Positions 18,233 to 27,217 are shown, counted from the stretch's first letter. The stretch: 64,000 bases of DNA from Pseudomonas sp. Irchel 3H7 (GCF_900187605.1 NZ_FYEA01000007.1:1-64000), one strand, 5' to 3'. Numbers and translations are program-made. Notes: generated by a model from the letters alone, not told the origin.

Positions 18233-19234
18233 TCAGCCCTTCATCACCTGCGCCAACAACTCGTAGGAATGCACACGATCAGCGTGTTCGTAGAGATCAC
18301 TGGTAAAAATCAGCTCATCCGCCTGGGTCTGCTCAATCAGCACTTCAAGTTTGGCGCGAATCTTCTGCGGGCTACCCACCATCGCGAGCCCAAGGAAATC
18401 CCCCACCGCTTCACGCTCATGCGGCAGCCACAGGCCGTCCATGGTTTTCACCGGCGGACGCTGCACCAGGCTCTGCCCACGCATCAACGCGAGAATGCGC
18501 TGGTACACCGATGTCGCCAGGTAATCGGCTTGCTCATCGGTGTCCGCTGCCACCAAAGGCACGCCGAGCATCACGTAAGGCTTGTCGAGCACCGCCGACG
18601 GCTTGAAGTGATTGCGATAAACGCGGATCGCCTCGTGCATGAAGCGCGGGGCGAAATGCGAGGCGAAGGCGTAAGGCAAACCGCGCTCACCGGCCAGTTG
18701 GGCACTGAACAGGCTGGAACCCAGCAACCAGATCGGCACATTGGTGCCGGTGCCCGGCATCGCGATCACGCGCTGATCCGGGGTACGCGGGCCGAGGTAG
18801 CGCACCAGTTCGGCGACGTCTTCCGGGAAGTCATCAGCGCTGCCGGAGCGCTCGCGGCGCAGCGCCCGGGCTGTCATCTGATCGGAACCGGGCGCGCGGC
18901 CCAGACCGAGGTCGATCCGCCCCGGATACAGACTTTCGAGGGTGCCGAACTGCTCGGCGATGACCAGCGGCGCATGGTTGGGCAGCATCACGCCGCCGGA
19001 GCCGACACGAATCGTCGACGTACCACCAGCCAGATAGCCGAGCAATACCGACGTCGCAGAACTGGCGATGCCGTCCATGTTGTGGTGTTCGGCCACCCAG
19101 AACCGCGTGTAGCCGAATTTCTCGACGTGCTGCGCCAGATCCAGCGAGTTGCGCAACGATTGCGCCGGGCTGCCGTTTTCGCGCACCGGTACCAGATCGA
19201 GGGTGGAAAATTTTACGTCGGACAGTTGTTTCAT
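18233..19234 (-). CDS. LLM-class flavin-dependent monooxygenase (luciferase-like, YhbW type)
   Basis: 333 residues. Bacterial luciferase-like TIM barrel with [14 protein letters not shown] at the start, [46 protein letters not shown] and [18 protein letters not shown], all characteristic of the alkanal-monooxygenase subgroup that uses FMNH2 supplied by a reductase. It stands alone. The substrate is unknown. Confidence 0.9.
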   Translation of the reverse strand: MKQLSDVKFSTLDLVPVRENGSPAQSLRNSLDLAQHVEKFGYTRFWVAEHHNMDGIASSATSVLLGYLAGGTSTIRVGSGGVMLPNHAPLVIAEQFGTLESLYPGRIDLGLGRAPGSDQMTARALRRERSGSADDFPEDVAELVRYLGPRTPDQRVIAMPGTGTNVPIWLLGSSLFSAQLAGERGLPYAFASHFAPRFMHEAIRVYRNHFKPSAVLDKPYVMLGVPLVAADTDEQADYLATSVYQRILALMRGQSLVQRPPVKTMDGLWLPHEREAVGDFLGLAMVGSPQKIRAKLEVLIEQTQADELIFTSDLYEHADRVHSYELLAQVMKG

Positions 19235-19475
19235 AAACCTGCGTCTCCGAGTGAGGAGGCAGGCTTTTCTTGCAAACGAAAACCTGCCAAATCCATAAGC
19301 GTGTTTTGTGCAATGAGGGCATATACCCGAGTTTCAATAGCAGCGATGAAATTTCCTACTAAAAAAGTCAACGATTCAGCCGGGCTGAACTTTGCTGCGG
19401 CGTCTATCCTCAGAAGCCTTGCAAGCAAAACTACGACGACGCGGCGTTTCCGCGTCAGATCTTGAGGAGGCAGAC

Positions 19476-19907
19476 ATGGCTATCGTGAAGAAAGCATCCG
19501 CACATTGGGCAGGCGATCTGAAAACCGGCATTGGCTCGATCTCCACCGAAACCGGTGTCCTCAGAGAGGCGCCTTACGGTTTCAAGGCGCGCTTTGAGGG
19601 CGGCAAAGGTACCAACCCGGAGGAACTGATCGGCGCGGCGCATGCCGGCTGCTTCTCTATGGCGTTTTCGATGATTCTCGGCGATGCGGGCCTGAAGGCC
19701 GACAGCATTGATACTCAGGCTGAAGTCACCCTCGATCAGGTGGATGGCGGGTTCGCGATCACCGCGGTGAAGCTGATTCTCAAGGCGAAAATCCCGGGGG
19801 CGACGCAGGCGCAGTTCGAAGAACTGAGCAACAAGGCCAAGGAAGGGTGCCCGGTGTCCAAGGTACTTAATGCGAAGATTACGCTAGACGCTTCGCTGGT
19901 CAGCTAA
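19476..19907 (+). CDS. OsmC family peroxiredoxin
   Basis: 143 residues. Two redox cysteines are in place (AAHAGCFSMAFS and EGCPVSKVLNA), as is the family N-terminus KASAHWAGDLKTGIGSIST. It reduces organic hydroperoxides in the cytoplasm using thiols, by family knowledge. GAGGAGG precedes ATG 19476. Single gene. Confidence 0.93.
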   Translation: MAIVKKASAHWAGDLKTGIGSISTETGVLREAPYGFKARFEGGKGTNPEELIGAAHAGCFSMAFSMILGDAGLKADSIDTQAEVTLDQVDGGFAITAVKLILKAKIPGATQAQFEELSNKAKEGCPVSKVLNAKITLDASLVS

Positions 19908-19929
19908 TTTGTCGCTGACCGGTCTGACG

Positions 19930-20026
19930 CTATCGCGAGCTGGCTCACTCCTACAGTTGATCTCCAGCGGACACAATTATTGTGAGCGACGAAGATCCCC
20001 TGTAGGAGTGAGCCTGCTCGCGATAG
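19930..20026. repeat. REP doublet, GTAGGAGTGAGCCTGCTCGC class
   Basis: Inverted arms 19930-19955 and 20001-20026, each centred on GGAGTGAGC-TGCTCGCGATAG (left arm reversed, with one change, CTGGCTC). It sits between the OsmC and DUF1161 genes. The same class recurs at 39742 and 45520. Confidence 0.85.
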
Positions 20027-20166
20027 CCATCTGCAGATCAACCAAGGTTTGAAACCTTCAACACAAGTTGTGAGCGAAGTCAGAACCCTCGCTGTAAAAG
20101 TATGGTCGAATCAATGACAGCAGCTTCAGCGCACGCCCGTGCGCGCTGCCTCAGGGAGCTTCACTC

Positions 20167-20406
20167 ATGAAACGTATTGGCTTGGCGATTCTCTGCAGTG
20201 CACTGGCCACCTCGGTAATTGCGGCACCCAAAGACTGCGAAGAACTCAAGAAAGAGATCGAAATCAAGATTCAGGCTAAAGCAGTGCCGTCCTATACACT
20301 GGAAATCGTAACCAAGGAAGAAGCTGCGAAACATGACATCGCCATGGTGGTCGGTTCATGTGAGAACGGCACCAAAGCGATCATCTACCAGAAAAACGAC
20401 AGCTGA
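20167..20406 (+). CDS. DUF1161 periplasmic small protein, copy 2
   Basis: 79 residues, signal peptide MKRIGLAILCSALATSVIAA, then the DUF1161 pattern with two cysteines (KDCEELKKEIEIKIQAK, VVGSCENGTKAIIYQ). It is paralogous to the gene at 17753 (CEELK-EI--K--AK-V--Y-LEIV in both). Purine-rich AGGGAG lies before the ATG. Function unknown. Confidence 0.86.
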   Translation: MKRIGLAILCSALATSVIAAPKDCEELKKEIEIKIQAKAVPSYTLEIVTKEEAAKHDIAMVVGSCENGTKAIIYQKNDS

Positions 20407-20412
20407 AACATT

Positions 20413-20832
20413 TCACATGATGCAGTTGTAGTCACGATCTTCGGCAACGATTTCGCGCTTGGCGTTGTACAGCCGGGCACTCGGAGTGAACCCCAGCGAA
20501 CGCCCCTCCAGCACATAACGCTGCCCGGCCTCGAAATGGTCATAGCGGATGTACAGATAGCACAGCCGCTCCACCGGGCCGTTCATCAAGCTGCCGCCAC
20601 CACCAAACACTTCGAAATCGAACCGCACGCGCAGTTCGTGACTGCCGGGGGTGACCTGAAAGTAGCGCCCGTCATTCAGTCGCTGTTTGTCGAGACGCTC
20701 GGCCATCAGCACTTTACCGCCGGGTGTCGGCGTCGAAAAATCGACCCAGGCCATGTGCGGATCGGCCGGGGGCAAAGGCGTCTGACAACCGGCCAAAAGA
20801 CCGGCAGCGAGCAACAACAGCAACTGGCGCAT
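20413..20832 (-). CDS. Putative lipoprotein, PGSHEL family, copy 1
   Basis: 139 residues with signal peptide and lipobox LLAGC (Cys about residue 15). The mature part has PGSHELRVRFDFEV and F-AGQRYVLEGRSLGFTPSARLYN, shared with the next gene (PGSHELKVRYQFPV and FNAGQRYQLQAGSIGFRPWAKLYD). The two are tandem paralogs. PGSHE-type beta-rich domains also occur in other small lipoproteins. I do not recognise a function. Confidence 0.82.
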   Translation of the reverse strand: MRQLLLLLAAGLLAGCQTPLPPADPHMAWVDFSTPTPGGKVLMAERLDKQRLNDGRYFQVTPGSHELRVRFDFEVFGGGGSLMNGPVERLCYLYIRYDHFEAGQRYVLEGRSLGFTPSARLYNAKREIVAEDRDYNCIM

Positions 20833-20872
20833 GATGAATATCCACGGATGTGAATCCTCAGCATAGCGCCGA

Positions 20873-21295
20873 TCAGGTGCGCTGACAGCCTGCCGGTGTG
20901 CCTTGACCTACCACTTTGCGCTGCTCGTCATAAAGCTTGGCCCATGGTCGAAAGCCGATACTGCCGGCCTGCAACTGATAACGCTGGCCGGCGTTGAAGT
21001 CCTTGAATTTCACGCTCAACTGGCAATCGCGCCACAGCGGCTCAGCGTCGGGACCGATATTGGTCGCCTCCACCGGAAACTGATAACGCACCTTCAACTC
21101 ATGGCTGCCTGGCTGCACTTCGAAGTAACGTTTGTCGTCGGTCACGCTGCTATCGACCTTCAGCGCTTGCAACGACGTGTCCTGCTGCCGGGCATCAAGG
21201 TCGATCCAGGCTTGCGAAGGGTCGGGATCGGGCATTCCGAAATTGGCACAACCGGCCAGCGTCAGCAGGCCCCCTGTCAGCATCAATATGCGCAT
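20873..21295 (-). CDS. Putative lipoprotein, PGSHEL family, copy 2
   Basis: 140 residues with lipobox TLAGC (Cys about residue 16). Same domain as its downstream neighbour, 40 bp away and on the same strand, so probably one transcript. Conserved pieces: QAWIDLDARQ at the start, PGSHELKVRY in the middle, AKLYDEQRKVV near the end. An AGGAGCA site precedes the ATG. Function unknown. Confidence 0.82.
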   Translation of the reverse strand: MRILMLTGGLLTLAGCANFGMPDPDPSQAWIDLDARQQDTSLQALKVDSSVTDDKRYFEVQPGSHELKVRYQFPVEATNIGPDAEPLWRDCQLSVKFKDFNAGQRYQLQAGSIGFRPWAKLYDEQRKVVGQGTPAGCQRT

Positions 21296-21354
21296 AGCGG
21301 TGCTCCTTTAGGCGGGATAGTCTTGCGGGCAGACTCTCCGGGGGATTTCTTATT

Positions 21355-22446
21355 TTGATCAGGCCGTTTCCAAGCCTTGGGTTACTTGATCGCGTTTTTC
21401 GGGTTTTGTTTCCGGGTGTGTTGTTTTTGTTGCTCAACGGTTGCGCCAGCGTCAGCTATTACGCTCAGTTGGCCAGCGGTCAGTTGCAATTGCTGCGGGC
21501 GCGCGAGCCTGTGGAGCAGGTGATCAACGACCCGAGCCGCGACGCGACACTGCGCGCGCACCTGGCTCAATCGCAGAAGGCCCGCACCTTCGCCAGCGAG
21601 CATCTGCACCTGCCGGATAACCAGAGCTATCGTCTTTACGCCGACATCCATCGCCCGTACGTGGTGTGGAATGTGTTCGCCACGCAGGAGTTTTCCCTGA
21701 CGCCGCAGAATCATTGCTTCCCGATTGCCGGGTGTGTGGCCTATCGCGGTTATTACAGCCAGAGCGCCGCGCGGGGCGAAGCGGCGATCCAGCGCCTGCA
21801 AGGCATGGACGTGTCGATTGGCGGCGTTGAGGCCTATTCGACGCTGGGCTGGTTCAACGACCCGATCCTTAATTCGATGATGGGCTGGGGTGATGAGCGC
21901 CTGGCCACGTTGATCTTTCATGAGCTGGCGCATCAGCGCTTTTACGTGAAGGACGACACCGAGTTCAACGAATCCTTCGCCTCGTTTGTCGAGCAGGAAG
22001 GCACGCGGCAGTGGCGGGCGTTTCGTGGGTTGCCGGCGGACACCGATTCGCGGCTGAAGCAGCGTGATCAGTTTATTGAGTTGGTACTCGATACCCGCTC
22101 ACGGCTGGAGAAGCTTTATGCACAGCCATTAGCAGCCGAACAGATGCGCGAACGCAAAGCAGCCGAGTTCGAACGGTTTCGCCGGGACTATCGGGTGAAG
22201 CGAGACACCCAGTGGGCCGGGAACAAGCGTTACGACGCTTGGGTGAACGCGCCGCTGAACAATGCGCGGTTGCTGCCGTTTGGGCTTTATGACCAGTGGG
22301 TGCCGGCGTTTGCGGCGTTGTTCAAAAAGGTCGGGGAGGATTGGATGAGGTTTTATGCGGAGGTGGAGAAGTTAGGGGAGCTGCCGGCCGCCGAGCGCAA
22401 AGCGGCGCTGAAAGCGTTGGCTGACTCTCAGACCTTTCGTGGCTGA
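21355..22446 (+). CDS. Putative zinc aminopeptidase lipoprotein (Aminopep family)
   Basis: 363 residues. The N-terminus has a hydrophobic stretch ending LLNGCAS, a probable lipobox. The zinc motif is LIFHELAHQRFYVKDDTEFNESFASFVEQEG: HExxH with the third ligand Glu in NESFA, as in gluzincin aminopeptidases of the PF10023-like family. The start codon is uncertain: a TTG at 21355 with a G-rich stretch about 10 bases upstream gives the full signal sequence. Probably an envelope-anchored peptidase; the substrate is unknown. Confidence 0.82.
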   Translation: MIRPFPSLGLLDRVFRVLFPGVLFLLLNGCASVSYYAQLASGQLQLLRAREPVEQVINDPSRDATLRAHLAQSQKARTFASEHLHLPDNQSYRLYADIHRPYVVWNVFATQEFSLTPQNHCFPIAGCVAYRGYYSQSAARGEAAIQRLQGMDVSIGGVEAYSTLGWFNDPILNSMMGWGDERLATLIFHELAHQRFYVKDDTEFNESFASFVEQEGTRQWRAFRGLPADTDSRLKQRDQFIELVLDTRSRLEKLYAQPLAAEQMRERKAAEFERFRRDYRVKRDTQWAGNKRYDAWVNAPLNNARLLPFGLYDQWVPAFAALFKKVGEDWMRFYAEVEKLGELPAAERKAALKALADSQTFRG

Positions 22447-22454
22447 ATTGGCCT

Positions 22455-22537
22455 CATCGCTGGCAAGCCAGCTCCCACAGGGACAGCGGTGAACCTGAGT
22501 ACATCACTCACCTGTGGGAGCTGGCTTGCCAGCGATG
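22455..22537. repeat. REP doublet, GTGGGAGCTGGCTTGCCAGCGATG class
   Basis: Near-perfect inverted arms of 26 bp at 22455-22480 and 22512-22537, each itself partly palindromic (CTGGCAAGCCAG). It lies between convergent genes. A second copy of this class is at 35799. Confidence 0.88.
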
Positions 22538-22546
22538 GCGTACTGA

Positions 22547-23197
22547 TCAGCGCTGCAGAAACGCCTGATGCAACGCGTCCAGCGTTTCAAAGTGATAAGC
22601 CGGCGCCTCGGCATTCAACTCTTCAAAACTGCCAAACCCATAACCGACCGCCGCCGCATCCAGGCCATTGCTGCGCGCCCCGATCAGGTCATGCTTACGA
22701 TCGCCGATCATCAGCGTATTCGCCGGGTCCAGCCCTTCTTCCGCCATCAAGTGCGCAATCAACTCAACCTTGTTGGTGCGCGTGCCGTCCAGCTCGCTGC
22801 CATAGATCACCTTGAAGTGCCGGGCGAAATCAAAGTGCCGGGCAATCTCACGGGCAAATTCCCACGGCTTCGAGGTGGCGATGTACAACTGCCGTCCTTG
22901 GCCACTGAGGGTTTCCAGCAAGGGCGTCACGCCCTCAAATACGCGGTTTTCATACAGGCCGGTGACCTTGAAGCGTTCGCGATAAAAATTCACCGCCTGC
23001 CACGCCTTGGCCTCGTCAAACTCATAGAACTGCATAAATGCCTGCAACAACGGCGGGCCGATGAAGTGCTCGAGTTTGCTCAGATCCGGCTCATCGATAC
23101 CGAGCTTGGCGAGGGCGAACTGGATGGAACGGGTGATGCCCTCACGCGGGTCGGTCAGGGTGCCATCGAGGTCGAACAGTACGGTCTGGTAATGCAT
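22547..23197 (-). CDS. HAD-family hydrolase, phosphoglycolate phosphatase-like
   Basis: 216 residues. HAD motif I FDLDGTLTDP, motif II YIATSKPW, motif III lysine region and motif IV MIGDRKHDLIGA are all present, with a helical cap (residues 15-80) typical of subfamily IA. Likely a small-molecule phosphatase in the cytoplasm; the substrate is not determinable from sequence. It lies 28 bp downstream of the gamma-carbonic-anhydrase-like gene on the same strand. Confidence 0.88.
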   Translation of the reverse strand: MHYQTVLFDLDGTLTDPREGITRSIQFALAKLGIDEPDLSKLEHFIGPPLLQAFMQFYEFDEAKAWQAVNFYRERFKVTGLYENRVFEGVTPLLETLSGQGRQLYIATSKPWEFAREIARHFDFARHFKVIYGSELDGTRTNKVELIAHLMAEEGLDPANTLMIGDRKHDLIGARSNGLDAAAVGYGFGSFEELNAEAPAYHFETLDALHQAFLQR

Positions 23198-23225
23198 GAG
23201 AAATCCTGAGCAGGTGTAAGGCGAT

Positions 23226-23771
23226 TCAGAGCTGGTCGTAGCCTTCGGCCAGATGCAGGTCCTTGAGTTTCACGTAGTTCGCCGCGCTGTAGGTGAAGAA
23301 GGCTTTTTCCTTGTCGGTGAGTTCCCGCACCTGTTTTACCGGGCTGCCGACATAAAGGAAGCCACTTTGCAGCCGTTTGCCCGGCGGCACCAGGCTGCCG
23401 GCACCGATGATCACATCGTCTTCGACCACCGCGCCATCCATGACAATGCTGCCCATGCCGATCAATACGCGGCTACCGACGGTACAACCATGCAGCATCA
23501 CTTTATGGGCGATGGTCACGTCATCGCCGATCAGCAGCGGGAAACCGTCCGGATTGAACGGACCGGCATGGGTGATGTGCAGCACGCAACCGTCCTGGAC
23601 GCTGGTGCGCGCACCGATGCGGATGCGGTGCATGTCGCCGCGGATCACGGTCAACGGCCAGACCGAGCTGTCTTCGCCGATTTCGACGTCGCCGATGACC
23701 ACTGCCGAGCCATCGACAAACGCGCCCTTGCACAGGCGTGGGGTGTGATTCTGGTACTTGCGAACGGACAC
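23226..23771 (-). CDS. Gamma carbonic anhydrase family protein
   Basis: 181 residues, left-handed beta-helix of hexapeptide repeats (VVIGDVEIGEDSSVWPLTVIRGD, IRIGARTSVQDGCVLHIT, IGDDVTIAHKVMLHGC). The three zinc-ligand histidines appear in LHITHAG, IAHKVMLHG. A GTG start at 23771 (MSVRKYQNHTPRL) is chosen because it matches the family N-terminus; the open frame extends 34 codons upstream without similarity and into the prlC leader. Catalysis as a true carbonic anhydrase is uncertain for this branch (YrdA/PaaY-like). Confidence 0.86.
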   Translation of the reverse strand: MSVRKYQNHTPRLCKGAFVDGSAVVIGDVEIGEDSSVWPLTVIRGDMHRIRIGARTSVQDGCVLHITHAGPFNPDGFPLLIGDDVTIAHKVMLHGCTVGSRVLIGMGSIVMDGAVVEDDVIIGAGSLVPPGKRLQSGFLYVGSPVKQVRELTDKEKAFFTYSAANYVKLKDLHLAEGYDQL

Positions 23772-23859
23772 GATAATTTCTCTCTCTGTCGCCGATAGCT
23801 GCGGTGAATGCCGATTGTAATTAAGATGGGGCAATGTTTCCCCAGCCAAGGTGCCAACC

Positions 23860-25911
23860 GTGAGCGTGAACAACCCTCTGCTGCAGTCCTACGACCTGCC
23901 ACCGTTCTCCACGATCCGTGCCGAACACGTCCTGCCAGCCATTGAAACCATCCTGGCCGACAACCGCGCCGCCATCGCCGAAATCCTCAAGACTCAGGTT
24001 CAGAACCCAACCTGGGCCGGGCTGGTACTGGCGATGGACGAACTCAATGATCGCCTCGGCGCTGCCTGGAGCCCGGTCAGCCACCTCAACGCCGTGTGCA
24101 ACAGCGCCGAACTGCGCGAAGCCTACGAGTCGTGCCTGCCGGCCCTGAGCGCCTACTCCACCGAGATGGGCCAGAACCGCGAACTGTTCCAGGCTTATGA
24201 AGCGCTGGCCAACAGCCCGGAAGCCGCCGGCTTCGACGTGGCGCAAAAGACTATTCTGGAACACGCCCTGCGTGACTTCCGTCTGTCGGGTATCGACCTG
24301 CCGGAAGCCGAGCAAAAGCGCTATGCCGAAGTGCAGAGCAAACTGTCCGAGCTGGGCAGCCGCTTCTCCAATCAACTGCTCGACGCCACGCAGGCGTGGA
24401 CCAAGCACGTCACCGACGAAGCCGCCCTCGCCGGCCTGACCGATTCGGCCAAGGCGCAGATGGCGGCCGCCGCACAGGCCAAAGGCCTCGACGGCTGGCT
24501 GATCACCCTGGAATTCCCAAGCTATTACGCGGTGATGACCTACGCGCAAGACCGCGCACTGCGCGAAGAAGTCTACGCCGCCTACTGCACCCGCGCCTCG
24601 GATCAAGGCCCGAACGCCGGTCAGAACGACAATGGCCCGGTGATGGAAGAGATCCTCGACCTGCGTCAGGAGCTGGCCAAGCTGCTGGGTTTCGCCAGCT
24701 TCTCCGAGCTGAGCCTGGCGACGAAAATGGCCGAGTCCAGCGATCAGGTGCTGAGCTTCCTGCGTGATCTGGCCAAGCGCAGCAAGCCGTTTGCCGCACA
24801 GGATCTGCAACAGCTGCGCGCCTACGCCGCCGAACAGGGCTGCGCAGACCTGCAAAGCTGGGACAGCGGTTTCTACGGCGAGAAACTGCGTGAGCAACGC
24901 TACAGCGTCGCCCAGGAAACCCTGCGCGCCTACTTCCCGATCGACAAAGTGCTGGGCGGTCTGTTTGCCATCGTTCAGCGCCTGTACGGCATCGAAATCG
25001 CCGAGCAGAAAGGCTTCGATACCTGGCACCCGGACGTGCGCCTGTTTGAAATCAAAGAAAACGGCCAGCACGTCGGCCGCTTCTTCTTCGACCTCTATGC
25101 CCGCGCCAACAAGCGTGGCGGTGCATGGATGGACGGCGCCCGTGACCGTCGCCGCACTGTCGACGGCGTGCTGCAAAGCCCGGTGGCCAATCTGGTGTGC
25201 AACTTCACCCCGGCCGACAGCGGCAAGCCTGCGCTGCTGACTCATGATGAAGTGACCACGCTGTTCCACGAATTCGGTCATGGTCTGCATCATCTGCTGA
25301 CCCGCGTTGATCACGCTGGCGTTTCCGGCATCAACGGTGTCGCGTGGGACGCGGTCGAGCTGCCAAGCCAGTTCATGGAAAACTGGTGCTGGGAGCCGGA
25401 AGGCCTCGCGCTGATTTCCGGTCACTACGAAAGCGGCGAGCCGCTGCCCCAGGACCTGCTGGAAAAGATGCTCGCGGCGAAGAACTTCCAGTCCGGCCTG
25501 ATGATGGTCCGTCAGCTGGAATTCTCGCTGTTCGACTTCGAGCTGCACGCCACCCACGGTGACGGCCGCAGCGTGCTGCAAGTGCTCGAAGGCGTGCGTG
25601 ACGAGGTGTCGGTGATGCGCCCACCGGCCTACAACCGCTTCCCGAACAGTTTTGCGCACATCTTCGCCGGGGGTTATGCGGCGGGTTACTACAGCTACAA
25701 GTGGGCTGAAGTGCTCTCGGCCGATGCCTTCTCGAAGTTCGAAGAGGACGGCGTGCTCAACGCTGAAACCGGTCGTGCCTTCCGCGAAGCGATTCTGGCG
25801 CGCGGTGGTTCGCAGGCGCCGATGGTGCTGTTCGTCGACTTCCGTGGCCGTGAGCCGTCGATTGACGCACTCTTGCGCCACAGCGGCCTGAGTGAGGACG
25901 CGGCAGCATGA
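23860..25911 (+). CDS. prlC: Oligopeptidase A (M3 metallopeptidase)
   Basis: 683 residues, GTG start at 23860 (MSVNNPLLQSYDLPPFSTI) with AAGG seven bases upstream; a GTG nine bases earlier is possible. The M3 zinc motif is TLFHEFGHGLHHLL (HExxH), with the third ligand Glu in SQFMENWCWEPE. Cytoplasmic peptidase that degrades signal peptides and other oligopeptides. Followed by yheV with a 4-base overlap, an arrangement conserved in gammaproteobacteria. Confidence 0.95.
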   Translation: MSVNNPLLQSYDLPPFSTIRAEHVLPAIETILADNRAAIAEILKTQVQNPTWAGLVLAMDELNDRLGAAWSPVSHLNAVCNSAELREAYESCLPALSAYSTEMGQNRELFQAYEALANSPEAAGFDVAQKTILEHALRDFRLSGIDLPEAEQKRYAEVQSKLSELGSRFSNQLLDATQAWTKHVTDEAALAGLTDSAKAQMAAAAQAKGLDGWLITLEFPSYYAVMTYAQDRALREEVYAAYCTRASDQGPNAGQNDNGPVMEEILDLRQELAKLLGFASFSELSLATKMAESSDQVLSFLRDLAKRSKPFAAQDLQQLRAYAAEQGCADLQSWDSGFYGEKLREQRYSVAQETLRAYFPIDKVLGGLFAIVQRLYGIEIAEQKGFDTWHPDVRLFEIKENGQHVGRFFFDLYARANKRGGAWMDGARDRRRTVDGVLQSPVANLVCNFTPADSGKPALLTHDEVTTLFHEFGHGLHHLLTRVDHAGVSGINGVAWDAVELPSQFMENWCWEPEGLALISGHYESGEPLPQDLLEKMLAAKNFQSGLMMVRQLEFSLFDFELHATHGDGRSVLQVLEGVRDEVSVMRPPAYNRFPNSFAHIFAGGYAAGYYSYKWAEVLSADAFSKFEEDGVLNAETGRAFREAILARGGSQAPMVLFVDFRGREPSIDALLRHSGLSEDAAA

Positions 25912-26195
25912 GTGAGGCACCTGTGATTACCAAGAAGCGCTTTATCGCCGGGGCGGTCTGCCCGGCGTGCAGCGAGCCGGACAAGTTGATGATGTGGAAC
26001 GAGGACAGCGTGCCGCACCGTGAATGTGTGGCCTGCGGTTACTCCGACACGCTGAACGAGCAAGGGCTGTCGGTACCGAAAGAACTGGGCACGCGGGTCA
26101 ACACCAGTGCATTGAACAAACCTGCGGCGGACAAGACCGTGCAGGCGGTGCAGTTCTTTCCGAATCCGAAGCTGAAGAAAAAGTCCGAGGACTGA
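25908..26195 (+). CDS. yheV: YheV-like zinc-ribbon protein (DUF2387)
   Basis: 95 residues. Two CxxC pairs, AVCPACSEPD and CVACGYSDT, make a zinc ribbon. The start overlaps the prlC stop (ATGA, 25908-25911), so the pair is translationally coupled. Function unknown; small metal-binding cytoplasmic protein. Confidence 0.88.
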   Translation: MSEAPVITKKRFIAGAVCPACSEPDKLMMWNEDSVPHRECVACGYSDTLNEQGLSVPKELGTRVNTSALNKPAADKTVQAVQFFPNPKLKKKSED

Positions 26196-26209
26196 GCTGC
26201 GACTGGAAA

Positions 26210-26238
26210 ACCTTCCACGATGCAACGTCGTGGAAGGT
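26210..26238 (-). terminator. Terminator between yheV and the phosphatase gene
   Basis: Perfect 11-bp stem ACCTTCCACGA/TCGTGGAAGGT (26210-26220 and 26228-26238). On the minus strand it is followed by TTTTCC, so it serves the minus-strand phosphatase best. Confidence 0.75.
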
Positions 26239-26244
26239 CGTGGA

Positions 26245-26913
26245 TTACTTCAGATTGACTGACTGAAACCAGCTCTTCATCGAGCAGGTGGCGAACGCGC
26301 TGGTGCTGCAATCACCATTGGCCAGCGCTGTGCGCAGTTTGTCGACATCGGCCTGCATTACATAGCGGACACTGTCGCGAAAGTGCCCACTCTCACCGAA
26401 ACCGCCCTGGGTCATCTCGCTCAAGGCGTCTTCTTTACTCCAGCCCTGCACCACCACGCGGTACATCGCCGCCATCAGGCCGGTGCGGTCGGAGCCGTGT
26501 TTGCAGTGCATCAACACCGGACCCTTGGCTTCGGCAGACTGAATAGCCCGCAGGGTCTTGAGCACGTCGGCGTCGTCAACGTGATTGGTCCGATACGGCA
26601 GTTGCACCTGGTTAATGTCCGGCTCGGACAACCAATTACTGTCGGCTTCCGGGAGGAAGTTGATCACCGTGGCGACCTTGAGATTTTTCAGCAACGGTAC
26701 GGCGCCGCCATCCGGCAATGCGCTGCGATAGAGCGTCGGCGACATCTGGAACAGGTTGTATTGCACTCCGACCGGTTGCGCCCAATCAGTGGGACGGGCC
26801 GTCGCAGTCGCAGTCGCAGTCGCAGTCGCAGTCGCCGCAGCCTGGGCTGGCAGCCAGTGCAACAGCGCGACAAGCGATAAACACAAAGCAGGGAACAAAC
26901 GCACTCGGGACAT
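26245..26913 (-). CDS. Secreted dual-specificity/tyrosine phosphatase-like protein
   Basis: 222 residues. The active-site loop VLMHCKHGSDRTGLMAAMYR has the Cys-x5-Arg signature of PTP/DSP enzymes, with the general-acid region around NHVDDADVL. The signal peptide (MSRVRLFPALCLSLVALLHW LPAQA) runs into an Ala-Thr repeat (ATATATATATATA) encoded by a tandem hexamer. Family members act on phosphotyrosine, phosphoinositides or inositol phosphates; the target here is unknown. Predicted periplasmic or secreted. Confidence 0.85.
   Translation of the reverse strand: MSRVRLFPALCLSLVALLHWLPAQAAATATATATATATARPTDWAQPVGVQYNLFQMSPTLYRSALPDGGAVPLLKNLKVATVINFLPEADSNWLSEPDINQVQLPYRTNHVDDADVLKTLRAIQSAEAKGPVLMHCKHGSDRTGLMAAMYRVVVQGWSKEDALSEMTQGGFGESGHFRDSVRYVMQADVDKLRTALANGDCSTSAFATCSMKSWFQSVNLK
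26801..26836. repeat. Hexanucleotide tandem repeat (GTCGCA)
   Basis: Five perfect GTCGCA units (26801-26830) and a sixth, GTCGCC. They lie just after the signal-peptide coding part of the phosphatase gene and encode Ala-Thr repeats. Confidence 0.95.
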
Positions 26914-27217
26914 GCTGGGGTAACCGTGTCGGGGTTCATCGGTGATAGGAGCCGCAGCTTCGGCGTTGCGCGGTCAAAGCCCTGTGAGGCGCTTGTCAAA
27001 GAATTGTGAATGGACACTGTTTCATTCATCGCCACTCAGAAAACCGGTGTTTTTTCCGATGAATCGGTTCATCGAGAAGCTTAGCCTGCTACCATTTGTC
27101 ACATGATGTTGCAGGCGCGTCCCCTTTTCCTGGGTCAGACCGCTGTTGTCGCGACGAAAAATCCTCAAGCCGCTCGCAGAAGCGGCTGTCCCTTAATGCC
27201 TGATGAGGTGCACCACC
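26914..27217. promoter_or_regulatory. 304-bp divergent intergenic region
   Basis: No gene seen. It separates the minus-strand phosphatase from the plus-strand dehydrogenase operon and so should carry both promoters. A small hairpin CGATGAA/TTCATCG is at 27058-27075, and another (GCCGCT/AGCGGC) near 27170-27187. No operator could be assigned. Confidence 0.4.

Noticed and set aside
18044..19465. 473-codon plus-strand ORF opposite the flavin monooxygenase
   Set aside because: It begins in a REP-like repeat and runs antisense to a recognised luciferase-like gene; the residues are Arg/His-rich noise.
23821..25920. 699-codon minus-strand ORF opposite prlC
   Set aside because: Long, but an exact shadow of the M3 peptidase gene. 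The translation shows no family features.
26801..26836. Phase-variation switch in the phosphatase gene
   Set aside because: The repeat unit is six bases, so changes stay in frame and cannot switch the gene off.
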